This document shows, one piece after another, positions 1 to 8,055 of a stretch of DNA of 64,000 nt (position 1 is the stretch's first letter; the number at the start of each line of letters is the position of its first letter). Location of the stretch: positions 930,001-994,000 of the forward strand of contig NZ_CP096659.1 of NCBI RefSeq assembly GCF_023238205.1, given 5' to 3'. Both the position numbers and the translations under genes were made by a program. This DNA comes from Halorussus limi (GTDB lineage: Archaea; Halobacteriota; Halobacteria; Halobacteriales; Haladaptataceae). The notes below the pieces were generated by a model that was not told where the DNA came from, searched no databases, and saw only the letters and a list, made by a program, of their open reading frames with translations.

Positions 1-1901
1 CCGCCGGGTCCGTAGTCGGACTGGGCGGACTCGCGGCCGGACGGGACGGCGGGGACGCGGCGGCCGGACAGGAGACGACGACGCAGCAGGGCGGACAGGA
101 GGGCTTCTTCGAGCAGGGAACCGAAGTCGGGACCCAGATGGTCGCGAACGGCGACCTGACCGCGCCGACCGACTTCGCGGTCGCGCAGGGGCAGAACCAG
201 CGCCAGTACGTCACGGACCAGACCGGACAGGTGTACGTCATCACGGAGAACGGCCTCCGGGACGAACCGTTCATGGACGTCACCGACCGGATGGTCGAAC
301 TGGGCCGGTTCTACGGCCTGTACGCCGACGCTCAGCAGAACTACGACGAGCGCGGACTGCTCGGCATCGACTTCCACCCGAACTTCCAGGAGAACCGGAA
401 GTTCTACCTCCACTACAGCGCGCCGCCCACCGACGAGTTGCGGACCATCAACTGGGACCACATCGAGGTCGTCTCGGAGTTTCAGGCGACCGAGGACTTC
501 TCATCCGGCGACCCCGACTCCGAGCGCCAACTGCTCCGTATCCCGTCGCCCCAGTACAACCACGACTCCGGACCGATGGCGTTCGGACCGGACGGCTACC
601 TCTACGTTCCGATGGGCGACGGCGGAGGCGCGAACGACAACATGTACGGCCACGTCCCCGACTGGTACGACCGCAACACGGGCGGCAACGGACAGGACAT
701 CGTCCACAACCTGCTGGGCGACGTTCTCCGCATCGACGTGGACAGCGAAGGCGAGGACACGCCGTACGGAATCCCGGAGGACAACCCCTTCGCGGGCGAG
801 GCGCCGGGGCGAGACGAGATATGGGCCTACGGGTTCCGCAACCCGTTCGGCATCTCGTTCGACAGCGACGGGAACTTGTTCGTCGCGGACGCCGGCCAGA
901 ACCTCTGGGAGGAGGCCGACGTGGTCGAGAAGGGCGGCAACTACGGGTGGAACATCAAGGAGGGTACCCACTGCTTCAGCACGGAGCAACCCAGCAGTCC
1001 GGAGGCCATCACGGACTGCCCCTCGAACGCGCCCGACCAGCCGTACGGCGGCGCGCCGCTTCGGGACCCCATCGTCGAGTTCCCCCACGAGTACGGGGGC
1101 GGATGGGTCGGCATCACCATCATCGGCGGCCACCGCTACGAGCAGTCGACCATCTCCGGCATGCAGGGCAAGTACGTCTACGGCATCTGGACCGAAGACC
1201 CGACGCGGGAGGAACCCGCCGGCCGGATTCTGACCGCCGACCCGCCGGAGAGCTTCGGACAGGGCGGCGGGACGCAGACGACTGCGGCGGGTGAGCAGAC
1301 GACCGCGGCAGGCAACCAGACGACTGCGCCGGGCAACCAGACGACCGCGGCGGGCGAGACCACCGCGGCGGGCGAACAGACGACCACACAGGAGGGTGCG
1401 CTTCAAGACGAGACGACCACGACCGCCAACGAGACCGGCACGCCGACGGTGGAACCGGCCGAGACCGAGAACGTCGAGAAGGCCCCGGCCGAGACCGGCA
1501 CGCCGGGCGACGTGACGACCACGGCCGGTGGTGGCGAGGACGACGTTCCGCCCCAAGGCCCGCAGGTCGTCCCGCGCGACGAACTCTGGGAGATGCGCGA
1601 ACTCCAGATAACTGGCGGATTCGACTGGTTCGTCCGCATGTTCGGTCGGGGCGCGGACGGCGAAATCTACGTCCTCGTGAACAAGCGCGGCGTCCCGGAG
1701 GGCGACACCGGCGCGGTGCTGAAGTTGGTGCCGCCCGGACAGGGCGACGGCGGGCAGACCACGCAGGCGGACGGCGAGACGACGGACGGAGCAGAAGGGA
1801 CCACGACCGTCGGGAAGGACCCTGCCGGAACCGAGACGCCCGGTGCCGAGACGACCACTGTCGATACGGACGAGACGACGACGGCCGCGCAGGACCGCTG
1901 A
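1..1901 (+). CDS. PQQ-dependent sugar dehydrogenase (glucose/sorbosone dehydrogenase family), 5' end missing
   Basis: The reading frame is open from base 3 at the left edge, so the start codon and the beginning of the export signal lie outside the window; 632 residues are visible. The first visible residues (VVGLGGLAA, then Gln/Gly/Thr-rich sequence) look like the end of a Tat-type signal and a surface linker. The body carries family motifs of the soluble-glucose-dehydrogenase beta-propeller: GPDGYLYVPMGDGG, RNPFGISFDSDGNLFVAD and GGNYGW. These enzymes oxidise sugars outside the cell with PQQ as cofactor. A Thr/Ala/Gly/Gln-rich stretch encoded at 1273-1530 interrupts the propeller before its last blade, and a second Thr-rich tail (1750-1890) ends the protein. 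The family is clear; the substrate is unknown. An internal ATG at 138 is not the true start. Confidence 0.85.
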   Translation, partial: AGSVVGLGGLAAGRDGGDAAAGQETTTQQGGQEGFFEQGTEVGTQMVANGDLTAPTDFAVAQGQNQRQYVTDQTGQVYVITENGLRDEPFMDVTDRMVELGRFYGLYADAQQNYDERGLLGIDFHPNFQENRKFYLHYSAPPTDELRTINWDHIEVVSEFQATEDFSSGDPDSERQLLRIPSPQYNHDSGPMAFGPDGYLYVPMGDGGGANDNMYGHVPDWYDRNTGGNGQDIVHNLLGDVLRIDVDSEGEDTPYGIPEDNPFAGEAPGRDEIWAYGFRNPFGISFDSDGNLFVADAGQNLWEEADVVEKGGNYGWNIKEGTHCFSTEQPSSPEAITDCPSNAPDQPYGGAPLRDPIVEFPHEYGGGWVGITIIGGHRYEQSTISGMQGKYVYGIWTEDPTREEPAGRILTADPPESFGQGGGTQTTAAGEQTTAAGNQTTAPGNQTTAAGETTAAGEQTTTQEGALQDETTTTANETGTPTVEPAETENVEKAPAETGTPGDVTTTAGGGEDDVPPQGPQVVPRDELWEMRELQITGGFDWFVRMFGRGADGEIYVLVNKRGVPEGDTGAVLKLVPPGQGDGGQTTQADGETTDGAEGTTTVGKDPAGTETPGAETTTVDTDETTTAAQDR

Positions 1902-2004
1902 AGCGACGGTCCGCTCGCCCGTTCGCCGCTCGTTCTCTGGGCCCGAGTCTGGGTAACTATACCTATTTTAGAGAATGGAAAATGATTGAGAGGGAATCAG
2001 ACAG

Positions 2005-3693
2005 TTAGTCGTCCGCGCTCGCCGCGTCCGAACCGCCAGAAATCCGACTCTGGGGCACCGTCCCGTCGTCGTTCCAGCCCCGGACCTCGTAGTACTCGTC
2101 GAGCGCCGACTCGAAGTTCGGCAGGTCGTAGGGGAGGCGGTCGGCGTCCCGAGCGACCCCCCGCTGATTGTTGAAGTGGCGTTCGAGTTCCACGACGCGG
2201 CCCCCTATCTCGAGCAGGTCCTCGAAGTCGGCGTCGAATAGCGTCTCGTAGCGGTCGGGACTCATGAAGTCCCGGGAGAACTTGCAGACGATGCCGGCGT
2301 CGTTGAGCGCCATCAGGTTCTCGCGCTCGACCAGTCGCTGAGGCTTGCCCTCGAAGCCGGTCGGTTCCATCGCCTCCTCCTTGCCGACGAGGGGGTACTC
2401 GACCGAGTAGAAGGTCGCGTACATGTGGTCGGCCCCGCGGTTGGCGACGGCGTAGCTCAGCCCCTGCCCGTGGAGGACCCGGCCCTCGTGGGCGGCGAAG
2501 TCCATGCCCTTGACGGTCCAGTTCTCGACGCCCAGTTGCTCGTGGGCGCGGTCGATGCCCTCCGCGAGCAGGTCGCCGACGCCTTCTCGGTGGGCGATTT
2601 TCTCGACCAGGTCGAGGACGAGGTCCTCGTCGCCGAACTCGTCCTCGCTGGCGAGGTACGCCGAGACGGTGTTGCCACAGGAGATGGCGTCGAGACCGTA
2701 GCGGTCGCACAGTTCGTTGGACTTCATCACGTCCACGATGTCGTCGATGCCGGCGTTCGACCCGAACGCCATCGCCGTCTCGAACTCCGGTCCCTCTGTC
2801 TCGACGCCCGCCGCCTCGTCTCTGGTGGGAAGCTTGCAGGCGAACGCGCAGGCCGAACAGGTGCCCTTCTTGTACTTCTTCTCGGCGACTGCGGCGCCGT
2901 TGATGCCCTCTGCGCCCTCGAACGACTGCTCGGAGAAGTAGTAGGAGGGGAGACCGTCCATCTCGTTGGCGAGGTCCATCACCGCGACGGTCCCCTGTTC
3001 CTTCATGATGTGGTCGGCCGTGGCCGCCTCGCGGTGAATCTCCATCTGGTCGGCCGGAATCTCGACGTCCGGCCGGGAGTCGCCCGCGAAGGTGACGGCC
3101 TTGACGTTCTTCGCGCCGAGCACCGCGCCGAGTCCGCCCCGACCGAAGGCGCGCTCCTCGGTGGTCATCACGGAGGCGAACCGGACCCGGTTCTCGCCCG
3201 CCGGGCCGATGCAGGCGACGTGCTCGGAGTCGAGTCCGCGCTCGTCCTCGACGTACGCGCAGGTCTCGGGCACCGTCGCACCTTCGAGGTCGGGCGCCTC
3301 CTCGAACTCGACGCCGTCGTCCGTGACGTGGACGACGAGGAGTTCCTCGCTCTCGCCCGCAATCTCGACCGCGCCGAAGCCGGTGTCGGCGACGTGCCGG
3401 GACATGAACCCGCCCGCGTTCGACGACAGCAGGCCGCCGGTGAGCGGGGAGACTCCCGTCAGGTTCGTCCGGCCGGTGAAACTCATGTTCGACATCTGCA
3501 TCGGTCCGGTCGTGAAGAACAGGCTGTTTTCCGGGCCGAAGGGGTCGGCGTCGAACGGAACCCGGTCGTGGGCCAGTTTCGTGGCGACGCCGCGGCCGCC
3601 GACGAACGATTCCAGCACGTCGTCTATCTCCTCGGTGCGGGTCTCGCGTTCGCCTACGTCGATGGTCAGAAGCGGTCCTTTCGCGTGTTTCAT
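2005..3693 (-). CDS. Aldehyde:ferredoxin oxidoreductase (tungsten/molybdenum pterin enzyme)
   Basis: 562 residues, close to the usual 600 of the AOR family. The N-terminal part has the AOR substrate/pterin signature (GGRGVATKL near residue 32; FTGRTNLTGVSPLTG near 72). The 4Fe-4S ligands are visible as CxxCxxxC at residues 279, 282 and 286, with the fourth Cys at 470. The family oxidises aldehydes to carboxylic acids in the cytoplasm and reduces ferredoxin, using a bis-pterin W or Mo cofactor. It is the most distal gene of the minus-strand aldehyde-oxidising series, but a TATA-like TTTTATTA about 28 nt before the ATG suggests its own leaderless promoter. Which aldehyde it uses cannot be told; its position beside three NAD-type aldehyde dehydrogenases suggests a second route for the same intermediates. 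Confidence 0.9.
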   Translation of the reverse strand: MKHAKGPLLTIDVGERETRTEEIDDVLESFVGGRGVATKLAHDRVPFDADPFGPENSLFFTTGPMQMSNMSFTGRTNLTGVSPLTGGLLSSNAGGFMSRHVADTGFGAVEIAGESEELLVVHVTDDGVEFEEAPDLEGATVPETCAYVEDERGLDSEHVACIGPAGENRVRFASVMTTEERAFGRGGLGAVLGAKNVKAVTFAGDSRPDVEIPADQMEIHREAATADHIMKEQGTVAVMDLANEMDGLPSYYFSEQSFEGAEGINGAAVAEKKYKKGTCSACAFACKLPTRDEAAGVETEGPEFETAMAFGSNAGIDDIVDVMKSNELCDRYGLDAISCGNTVSAYLASEDEFGDEDLVLDLVEKIAHREGVGDLLAEGIDRAHEQLGVENWTVKGMDFAAHEGRVLHGQGLSYAVANRGADHMYATFYSVEYPLVGKEEAMEPTGFEGKPQRLVERENLMALNDAGIVCKFSRDFMSPDRYETLFDADFEDLLEIGGRVVELERHFNNQRGVARDADRLPYDLPNFESALDEYYEVRGWNDDGTVPQSRISGGSDAASADD

Positions 3694-3716
3694 GGTCGAT
3701 GATTTCTGTTTTCAGC

Positions 3717-3724
3717 TAATAAAA
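3717..3724 (-). promoter_or_regulatory. TATA box of the AOR gene
   Basis: TTTTATTA on the minus strand, centred about 28 nt before the ATG at 3693. This is the spacing expected for a leaderless haloarchaeal transcript. Confidence 0.6.
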
Positions 3725-3763
3725 TTGTGTCACCCGACAGTGGGGGTCGGTGCGGTCGGCGGG

Positions 3764-5245
3764 TCACTCCTCGGGCCAGCGCTCGATGTACACCGTCTCG
3801 TCGGTGTAGAACCGAATCATGTCCTCGCCCTGCGCGTGGAGGTCCCCGAAGAACGAGTCCTTCCGCCCGCCGAAGTGGAAGAACGCCATCGGGGCGGCCG
3901 TACCGATATTGACGCCGAGGTTGCCCGCCTCAGCCTCGTGGCGGAAGCGCTTGGCCTCGCGGCCGCGCTCGGTGAAGAGGCTGGCCGCGTTGCCGTACTC
4001 GCTCCGGTTGAGAATCGACAGGGCGTCGTCGAAGTCCTCGGCCCGAATCAGCGCGAGCACGGGGCCGAAAATCTCCTCTCGGGCCACGGTCATCTCGGGG
4101 TCCGTGTCACCGAAGACGGTCGGCGCGAGGTAGAACCCCTCGTCGGGGAGGTCGGAGTCGCGCTCCCGACCGTCGAGCAGGAGCGTCGCGCCCTCCTCGA
4201 CGCCGGTCTCGACGTACTCGCGGACCGTCCGCTCGTGGTCGGCGGTGACCAGCGGTCCCATCTCCGTGGCTTCGTCGAGTCCGTCGCCGACTTCGAGGGC
4301 GGCGGCGCGCTCGACGACGCGGTCGGCGAACTCGTCGTAGACGGCGTCGTGGACCACCGCGACCGGATTGGCGAGACAGCGCTGGCCCGAGTTGGCGAAC
4401 GCCGAGGAGACGGTCTGTTCGGCCGCGAACTCGAGATTGGCGGAGTCCGACACCACGATGTGGTTCTTCGCGCCGCCCTGCGCCTGCACGCGCTTGCCGT
4501 GCTTTGCGGCGGTCTCGTAGACGTGTTCGGCCACGGGCGTCGAACCGACGAACGACGCGCCCACCACGTCGTCGTGGGCCAGCAGCGCGTTCACGGTGTC
4601 GGGACCGCCGTGGACGAGGTTGACCACGCCGTCGGGGAAGCCCGCGGCGTCCACGAGTTCGAGGATTCCCATCGCGGTGAACGGGGTGCGCTCGCTCGGT
4701 TTCAGCACGAACGCGTTGCCGGTCGCCACCGCGTAGGGCAGGAACCACAGCGGAATCATGCCCGGGAAGTTGAACGGCGTGACGGCGGTGAACACCCCGA
4801 GAGGCTGTCGAACCGCGGTCTCGTCGATGTCGGGCGCGGCGTTCGGGAGGTGGCCCGCCTGCATCATCGAGGGCATCCCGCACGCGACCTCGACGTTCTC
4901 GATGCCCCGCCGGAGTTCGCCCTTCGCCTCCGCGAGGGTCTTGCCGTGTTCCCGGGCGAGCGTCTCGGCGAGGTCGTCCTGATTCGCTTCGAGGAGGTTC
5001 TTGAGTTCGAACAGGGGCTGGATGCGCTCCTCGACGGGGAGCGCCGACCAGTCCTCGAACGCCTCGTCGGCCGCGGCGACCGCTTCGTTCACGCCGGTCT
5101 CGTCGCTGAAGGGCGTGACGCCGACCGGTTCGCCGGTCGCGGAGTTCACCACGTCCTGCTCGCCCTCGCCGGCGGGGTCGCGCCACTCGCCCGCCACGTA
5201 GTTCTTCGCTTGCTCGGCGGACCGAGCGAATGAGATGTCAGTCAT
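3764..5245 (-). CDS. CoA-acylating methylmalonate-semialdehyde dehydrogenase family protein
   Basis: 493 residues, typical aldehyde dehydrogenase length. The catalytic Cys is C290 in SGQRCL, and the cofactor loop SFVGSTPVAE lies near residue 231. The usual ALDH general-base motif ELGGK is replaced by QGGAKNH at 256-262. That is the hallmark of the CoA-dependent methylmalonate/malonate-semialdehyde branch, where the acyl-enzyme is released by CoA rather than water. The expected reaction is semialdehyde + CoA + NAD+ to acyl-CoA (propionyl- or acetyl-CoA) with CO2 loss. It sits downstream of two other dehydrogenases on the same strand and probably feeds the carbon end of this catabolic block into central metabolism. 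The exact semialdehyde is inferred only from family. Confidence 0.88.
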   Translation of the reverse strand: MTDISFARSAEQAKNYVAGEWRDPAGEGEQDVVNSATGEPVGVTPFSDETGVNEAVAAADEAFEDWSALPVEERIQPLFELKNLLEANQDDLAETLAREHGKTLAEAKGELRRGIENVEVACGMPSMMQAGHLPNAAPDIDETAVRQPLGVFTAVTPFNFPGMIPLWFLPYAVATGNAFVLKPSERTPFTAMGILELVDAAGFPDGVVNLVHGGPDTVNALLAHDDVVGASFVGSTPVAEHVYETAAKHGKRVQAQGGAKNHIVVSDSANLEFAAEQTVSSAFANSGQRCLANPVAVVHDAVYDEFADRVVERAAALEVGDGLDEATEMGPLVTADHERTVREYVETGVEEGATLLLDGRERDSDLPDEGFYLAPTVFGDTDPEMTVAREEIFGPVLALIRAEDFDDALSILNRSEYGNAASLFTERGREAKRFRHEAEAGNLGVNIGTAAPMAFFHFGGRKDSFFGDLHAQGEDMIRFYTDETVYIERWPEE

Positions 5246-5326
5246 GGCGTTACGTGAGCGTCGAGGGGTCCGTGAGCGTCCGTGCGCCTCTCGTGAGTGT
5301 CTCGTGTCGGGTTAGCGTCATCGGTA

Positions 5327-6460
5327 TCACGCCACCTCGGTCTCGACTATCTCGATGTCGCGCTCGGCGAGTTCGTCGATGAACTGCGCGGGGTCGAGTA
5401 TCTCCTCCGGGGGTTTGGCCCCGGTGTCGAGCGCCTCGCCGCGGCCGACGAGGTCGGCCGCGATGCCCATCGGGACGCCGGTCCAGACCGCCGTGGCCTT
5501 CAGTCCCCAGTCGTCGAGGCGCGACTCCACGACGACCTCGTACCGGTAGTGGGCGTCTTCGCCGCCCTCCTCGCCCGTCACGTCCACGCGGAACGACTTC
5601 CACTCCTCGACCGCGCCGGGCTTGGGCTGGCGGTCGAGGTGCCAGTCGAGGAACTCCCGGGGGCTGAACTCCGCGCCCTCGAACTCGACTTCCTCCTCGC
5701 TGGTGAGGTTCAGGCCGATGAGCACGTCGCAGATGTTGACGAGGTCGGGCGAGAACGCCACCCGGAAGTCCACCGTCCGGACGCCCTCGAAGGTGTAGGG
5801 CATCGTGGCGAGTTCGGAGTGGATGCTGTGGAACCCCTCCACCTCGCCCACCGGGTCGGGCATCGTGTAGGTCTCCCGGCCCGAGAGCGGTTCGAGTTCC
5901 TCGTACTCGCCGTCCTCCCAGACGATGGGGTTCATCGTGAGTTCGTCCAGAATCGTCTTGGCGGAGTAGGCGAACCCCTCGCCGCCGCCCTTCGCGCCGG
6001 TCCGAATGTGGACCTCGTCCACCCGGTCGAGATGGCTCGCGCCCTGCGCGGCCGCGACGTTGGTGAGGCCCGGACTCGCGCCGATGCCGAGGACCGCGGT
6101 GAGTCCCGCCTCGTCGAACTCCGCGTCGAGTTCGAGTTGGTCCTGCGTCTTGTGGTAGAGACCTCCGAGGTCGAGGTAGTGGGCGTCGGCCTCCAGACAC
6201 GCCTCCATCACGTCCACGTTGAAGGCGTAGGGAAGCGCGTTCGCCACCACGTCGGCGTCCGCGAGCAGTTCGACCAGCGCGTCGTGGTCGGTCACGTCCA
6301 CCTCCGCCACCTCCACCTCGCCGGGGAGGTCAGCCGCGAGTTCCTCCGCGGCCTCCACGTCGGCGTCCGCGATAGTCAGTTCCGCGTCGCTGTTCTCCGC
6401 GAGTTCGTGGGACGTGGCGCGACCCATCGCGCCGCATCCGCCGAGTGCGATAACGTTCAT
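5327..6460 (-). CDS. Saccharopine dehydrogenase family NAD(P) oxidoreductase (lysine 6-dehydrogenase-like)
   Basis: 377 residues. A Rossmann fold starts at once (MNVIALGGCGAMGRATSHEL), followed by the saccharopine-dehydrogenase-type domain with ANALPYAFNVDVMEA and YLDLGGLYHKT, and a large C-terminal domain. The short saccharopine-dehydrogenase-like architecture beginning with GGxGxMG matches lysine 6-dehydrogenases, which oxidatively deaminate the epsilon-amino group of L-lysine. The start is only 27 nt after the stop of the upstream aldehyde dehydrogenase, so the two are likely co-transcribed, which fits amine oxidation followed by aldehyde oxidation. The substrate could be lysine, ornithine or a diamine; the sequence alone does not decide. 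Confidence 0.75.
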   Translation of the reverse strand: MNVIALGGCGAMGRATSHELAENSDAELTIADADVEAAEELAADLPGEVEVAEVDVTDHDALVELLADADVVANALPYAFNVDVMEACLEADAHYLDLGGLYHKTQDQLELDAEFDEAGLTAVLGIGASPGLTNVAAAQGASHLDRVDEVHIRTGAKGGGEGFAYSAKTILDELTMNPIVWEDGEYEELEPLSGRETYTMPDPVGEVEGFHSIHSELATMPYTFEGVRTVDFRVAFSPDLVNICDVLIGLNLTSEEEVEFEGAEFSPREFLDWHLDRQPKPGAVEEWKSFRVDVTGEEGGEDAHYRYEVVVESRLDDWGLKATAVWTGVPMGIAADLVGRGEALDTGAKPPEEILDPAQFIDELAERDIEIVETEVA

Positions 6461-6487
6461 GTAATTATCTGTAGTGGTTCAGTAAGC

Positions 6488-7912
6488 TCAGTAGTCCTTG
6501 TAGTTCATCATGACCGCCTTCGTCTGGGTCATCGCTTCGAGGTGCCACTTGCTGCCGTACCGGCCGCCCGACCCGCTCTCGCCGTAGCCGCCGAACGGGA
6601 GGAGTCGCTCCCAGTAGTTGTTGGTCTCGTTGACGAACACGCCGCCGGCCTTGAGGCGATTCGCGGCGTCGTGGGCGCGTTCGAGCGAGTCGGTGAAGAT
6701 GGCGGCCTGGAGGCCGAACTTCGAGCGGTTGGCCACCTCGATGGCCGCCTCGTAGTCGTCGACCGAGATAACGGGCGTCACCGGGCCGAACGTCTCCTCG
6801 CGGGCGATGTCCATCTCCTCGGTCACGCCGTCGATGACCGCCGGGTCGAAGAACAGGCCCTCGGTGTCACCGCCGGTCAGCAGGTCGCCGCCCTGTTCGA
6901 CCGCGCCCTCGACGTGGTCGACGACCTTCTGCTGGATGCGCTCGGACACCATCGGTCCGACGTCCGTGCCCTCCTCGAAGGGGTCGCCGAGTTCGAGGGC
7001 CTCTGTCTTCTCGACCACCGCGTCCACCAGTTCGTCGTGAACGCCCTCGGTGGCGATTACGCGCTCGGTGCCACAGCAGACTTGCCCCGCGTTCCAGTTG
7101 CTCCCCATCACGATGCTCTCGGCGGCGTGGTCCACGTCGGCGTCGTCGAGCACGAGGATGGGGTCCTTGCCGCCCATCTCCAGCAGACACTGGGCGTTGC
7201 GCTCGGCCGCGGTCTTCGCTATCTGCTGGCCGACCTCGGTGCTGCCCGTGAACGCGATAAGTCGGATGTCCTGGTGCTCGACCAGCGCCTGTCCGGTCTC
7301 GCCCGCGCCCGTGACGAGGTTGAACGCGCCGTCCGGGAGACTCGACTGGTCGAAGGCCTCGGCGATGTGGTACGCGGTCAGCGGCGTCTCCTCGGCCGGT
7401 TTGAACACCACGGGGTTCGCGGTGGCGATGGCGGAGTAGATGGACCCGCCGGGCACTTCGAGGGGGAAGTTCCACGGACTGATGACCGCGCACGGGCCGT
7501 AGGCTTCCCGCTGCGTGTAGGCGAACCGACCCCGGAACTCCGAGGGCACCACGTCGCCGAACAGTCGGATGGCGTCGTGGGCGTAGTCGTCGCTCGACTC
7601 GATGACGTACTCGGTCTCCTCGTAGGACTCGTGGAGGGGCTTGCCCTCCTCACGGGTAATTCCCTCCGCGATTTCGTCCTCGTGGTCCTCGAAGTAGTCG
7701 GTCACCTCGTCGAGCACCGCGGCGCGCTCGAACGCGGTCATCTCTTCGAGTTCGCGCTGGGCGCGGCGGGCCGCCTCCACGGCCTTCCGTACGTCCTGGG
7801 CCGACCCGGCCGGCACGGTGTCGATGACCTCGCCGTCGACGGGCGAGTCGACGTCGATTCCCGTGCTCGCTTCGGCGTCGACCCACTCGCCGTCTATGTA
7901 GAGCTGTCTCAT
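6488..7912 (-). CDS. NAD(P)-dependent aldehyde dehydrogenase
   Basis: 474 residues with all ALDH landmarks: PWNFPLEVP near 146, FTGSTEVGQQ near 221, general-base Glu245 in LEMGGKDP, and nucleophile Cys279 in GQVCC, directly followed by a second Cys. It therefore should release free acid, unlike the CoA-acylating homologue at 3764-5245. It resembles lactaldehyde/succinate-semialdehyde/aminoaldehyde dehydrogenases; I cannot assign the substrate. It is separated from the next upstream dehydrogenase by a 143-nt gap with AT-rich sequence, so it probably starts its own transcript together with the lysine-6-dehydrogenase-like gene. Confidence 0.9.
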   Translation of the reverse strand: MRQLYIDGEWVDAEASTGIDVDSPVDGEVIDTVPAGSAQDVRKAVEAARRAQRELEEMTAFERAAVLDEVTDYFEDHEDEIAEGITREEGKPLHESYEETEYVIESSDDYAHDAIRLFGDVVPSEFRGRFAYTQREAYGPCAVISPWNFPLEVPGGSIYSAIATANPVVFKPAEETPLTAYHIAEAFDQSSLPDGAFNLVTGAGETGQALVEHQDIRLIAFTGSTEVGQQIAKTAAERNAQCLLEMGGKDPILVLDDADVDHAAESIVMGSNWNAGQVCCGTERVIATEGVHDELVDAVVEKTEALELGDPFEEGTDVGPMVSERIQQKVVDHVEGAVEQGGDLLTGGDTEGLFFDPAVIDGVTEEMDIAREETFGPVTPVISVDDYEAAIEVANRSKFGLQAAIFTDSLERAHDAANRLKAGGVFVNETNNYWERLLPFGGYGESGSGGRYGSKWHLEAMTQTKAVMMNYKDY

Positions 7913-8055
7913 GCGTGAGTCACTCTATCGAATGGTGAGGCGGGCCAAAAATCTTTCTGAAAAATCGTCCTTTATCCGCAAAGACTTCGAGAATCGGGGC
8001 GCGAACTCGAACCGCCGAGAGTTCACCCCCGGCGGAGCGCGGACGACCGGCCCTC

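Noticed and set aside
5297-7918. Very long open frame on the plus strand (873 codons)
   Set aside because: It lies opposite two clear enzymes (lysine-6-dehydrogenase-like and ALDH). Its translation is Arg/Val/Leu/His-rich with no domain, the usual antisense shadow in a GC-rich halophile genome.
8001-8024. tRNA-like T-loop (ggttcgagttc on the minus strand)
   Set aside because: The flanking bases do not form a T-stem, acceptor stem or anticodon arm. It is only a short GAACTC/GAGTTC hairpin after an ALDH gene.
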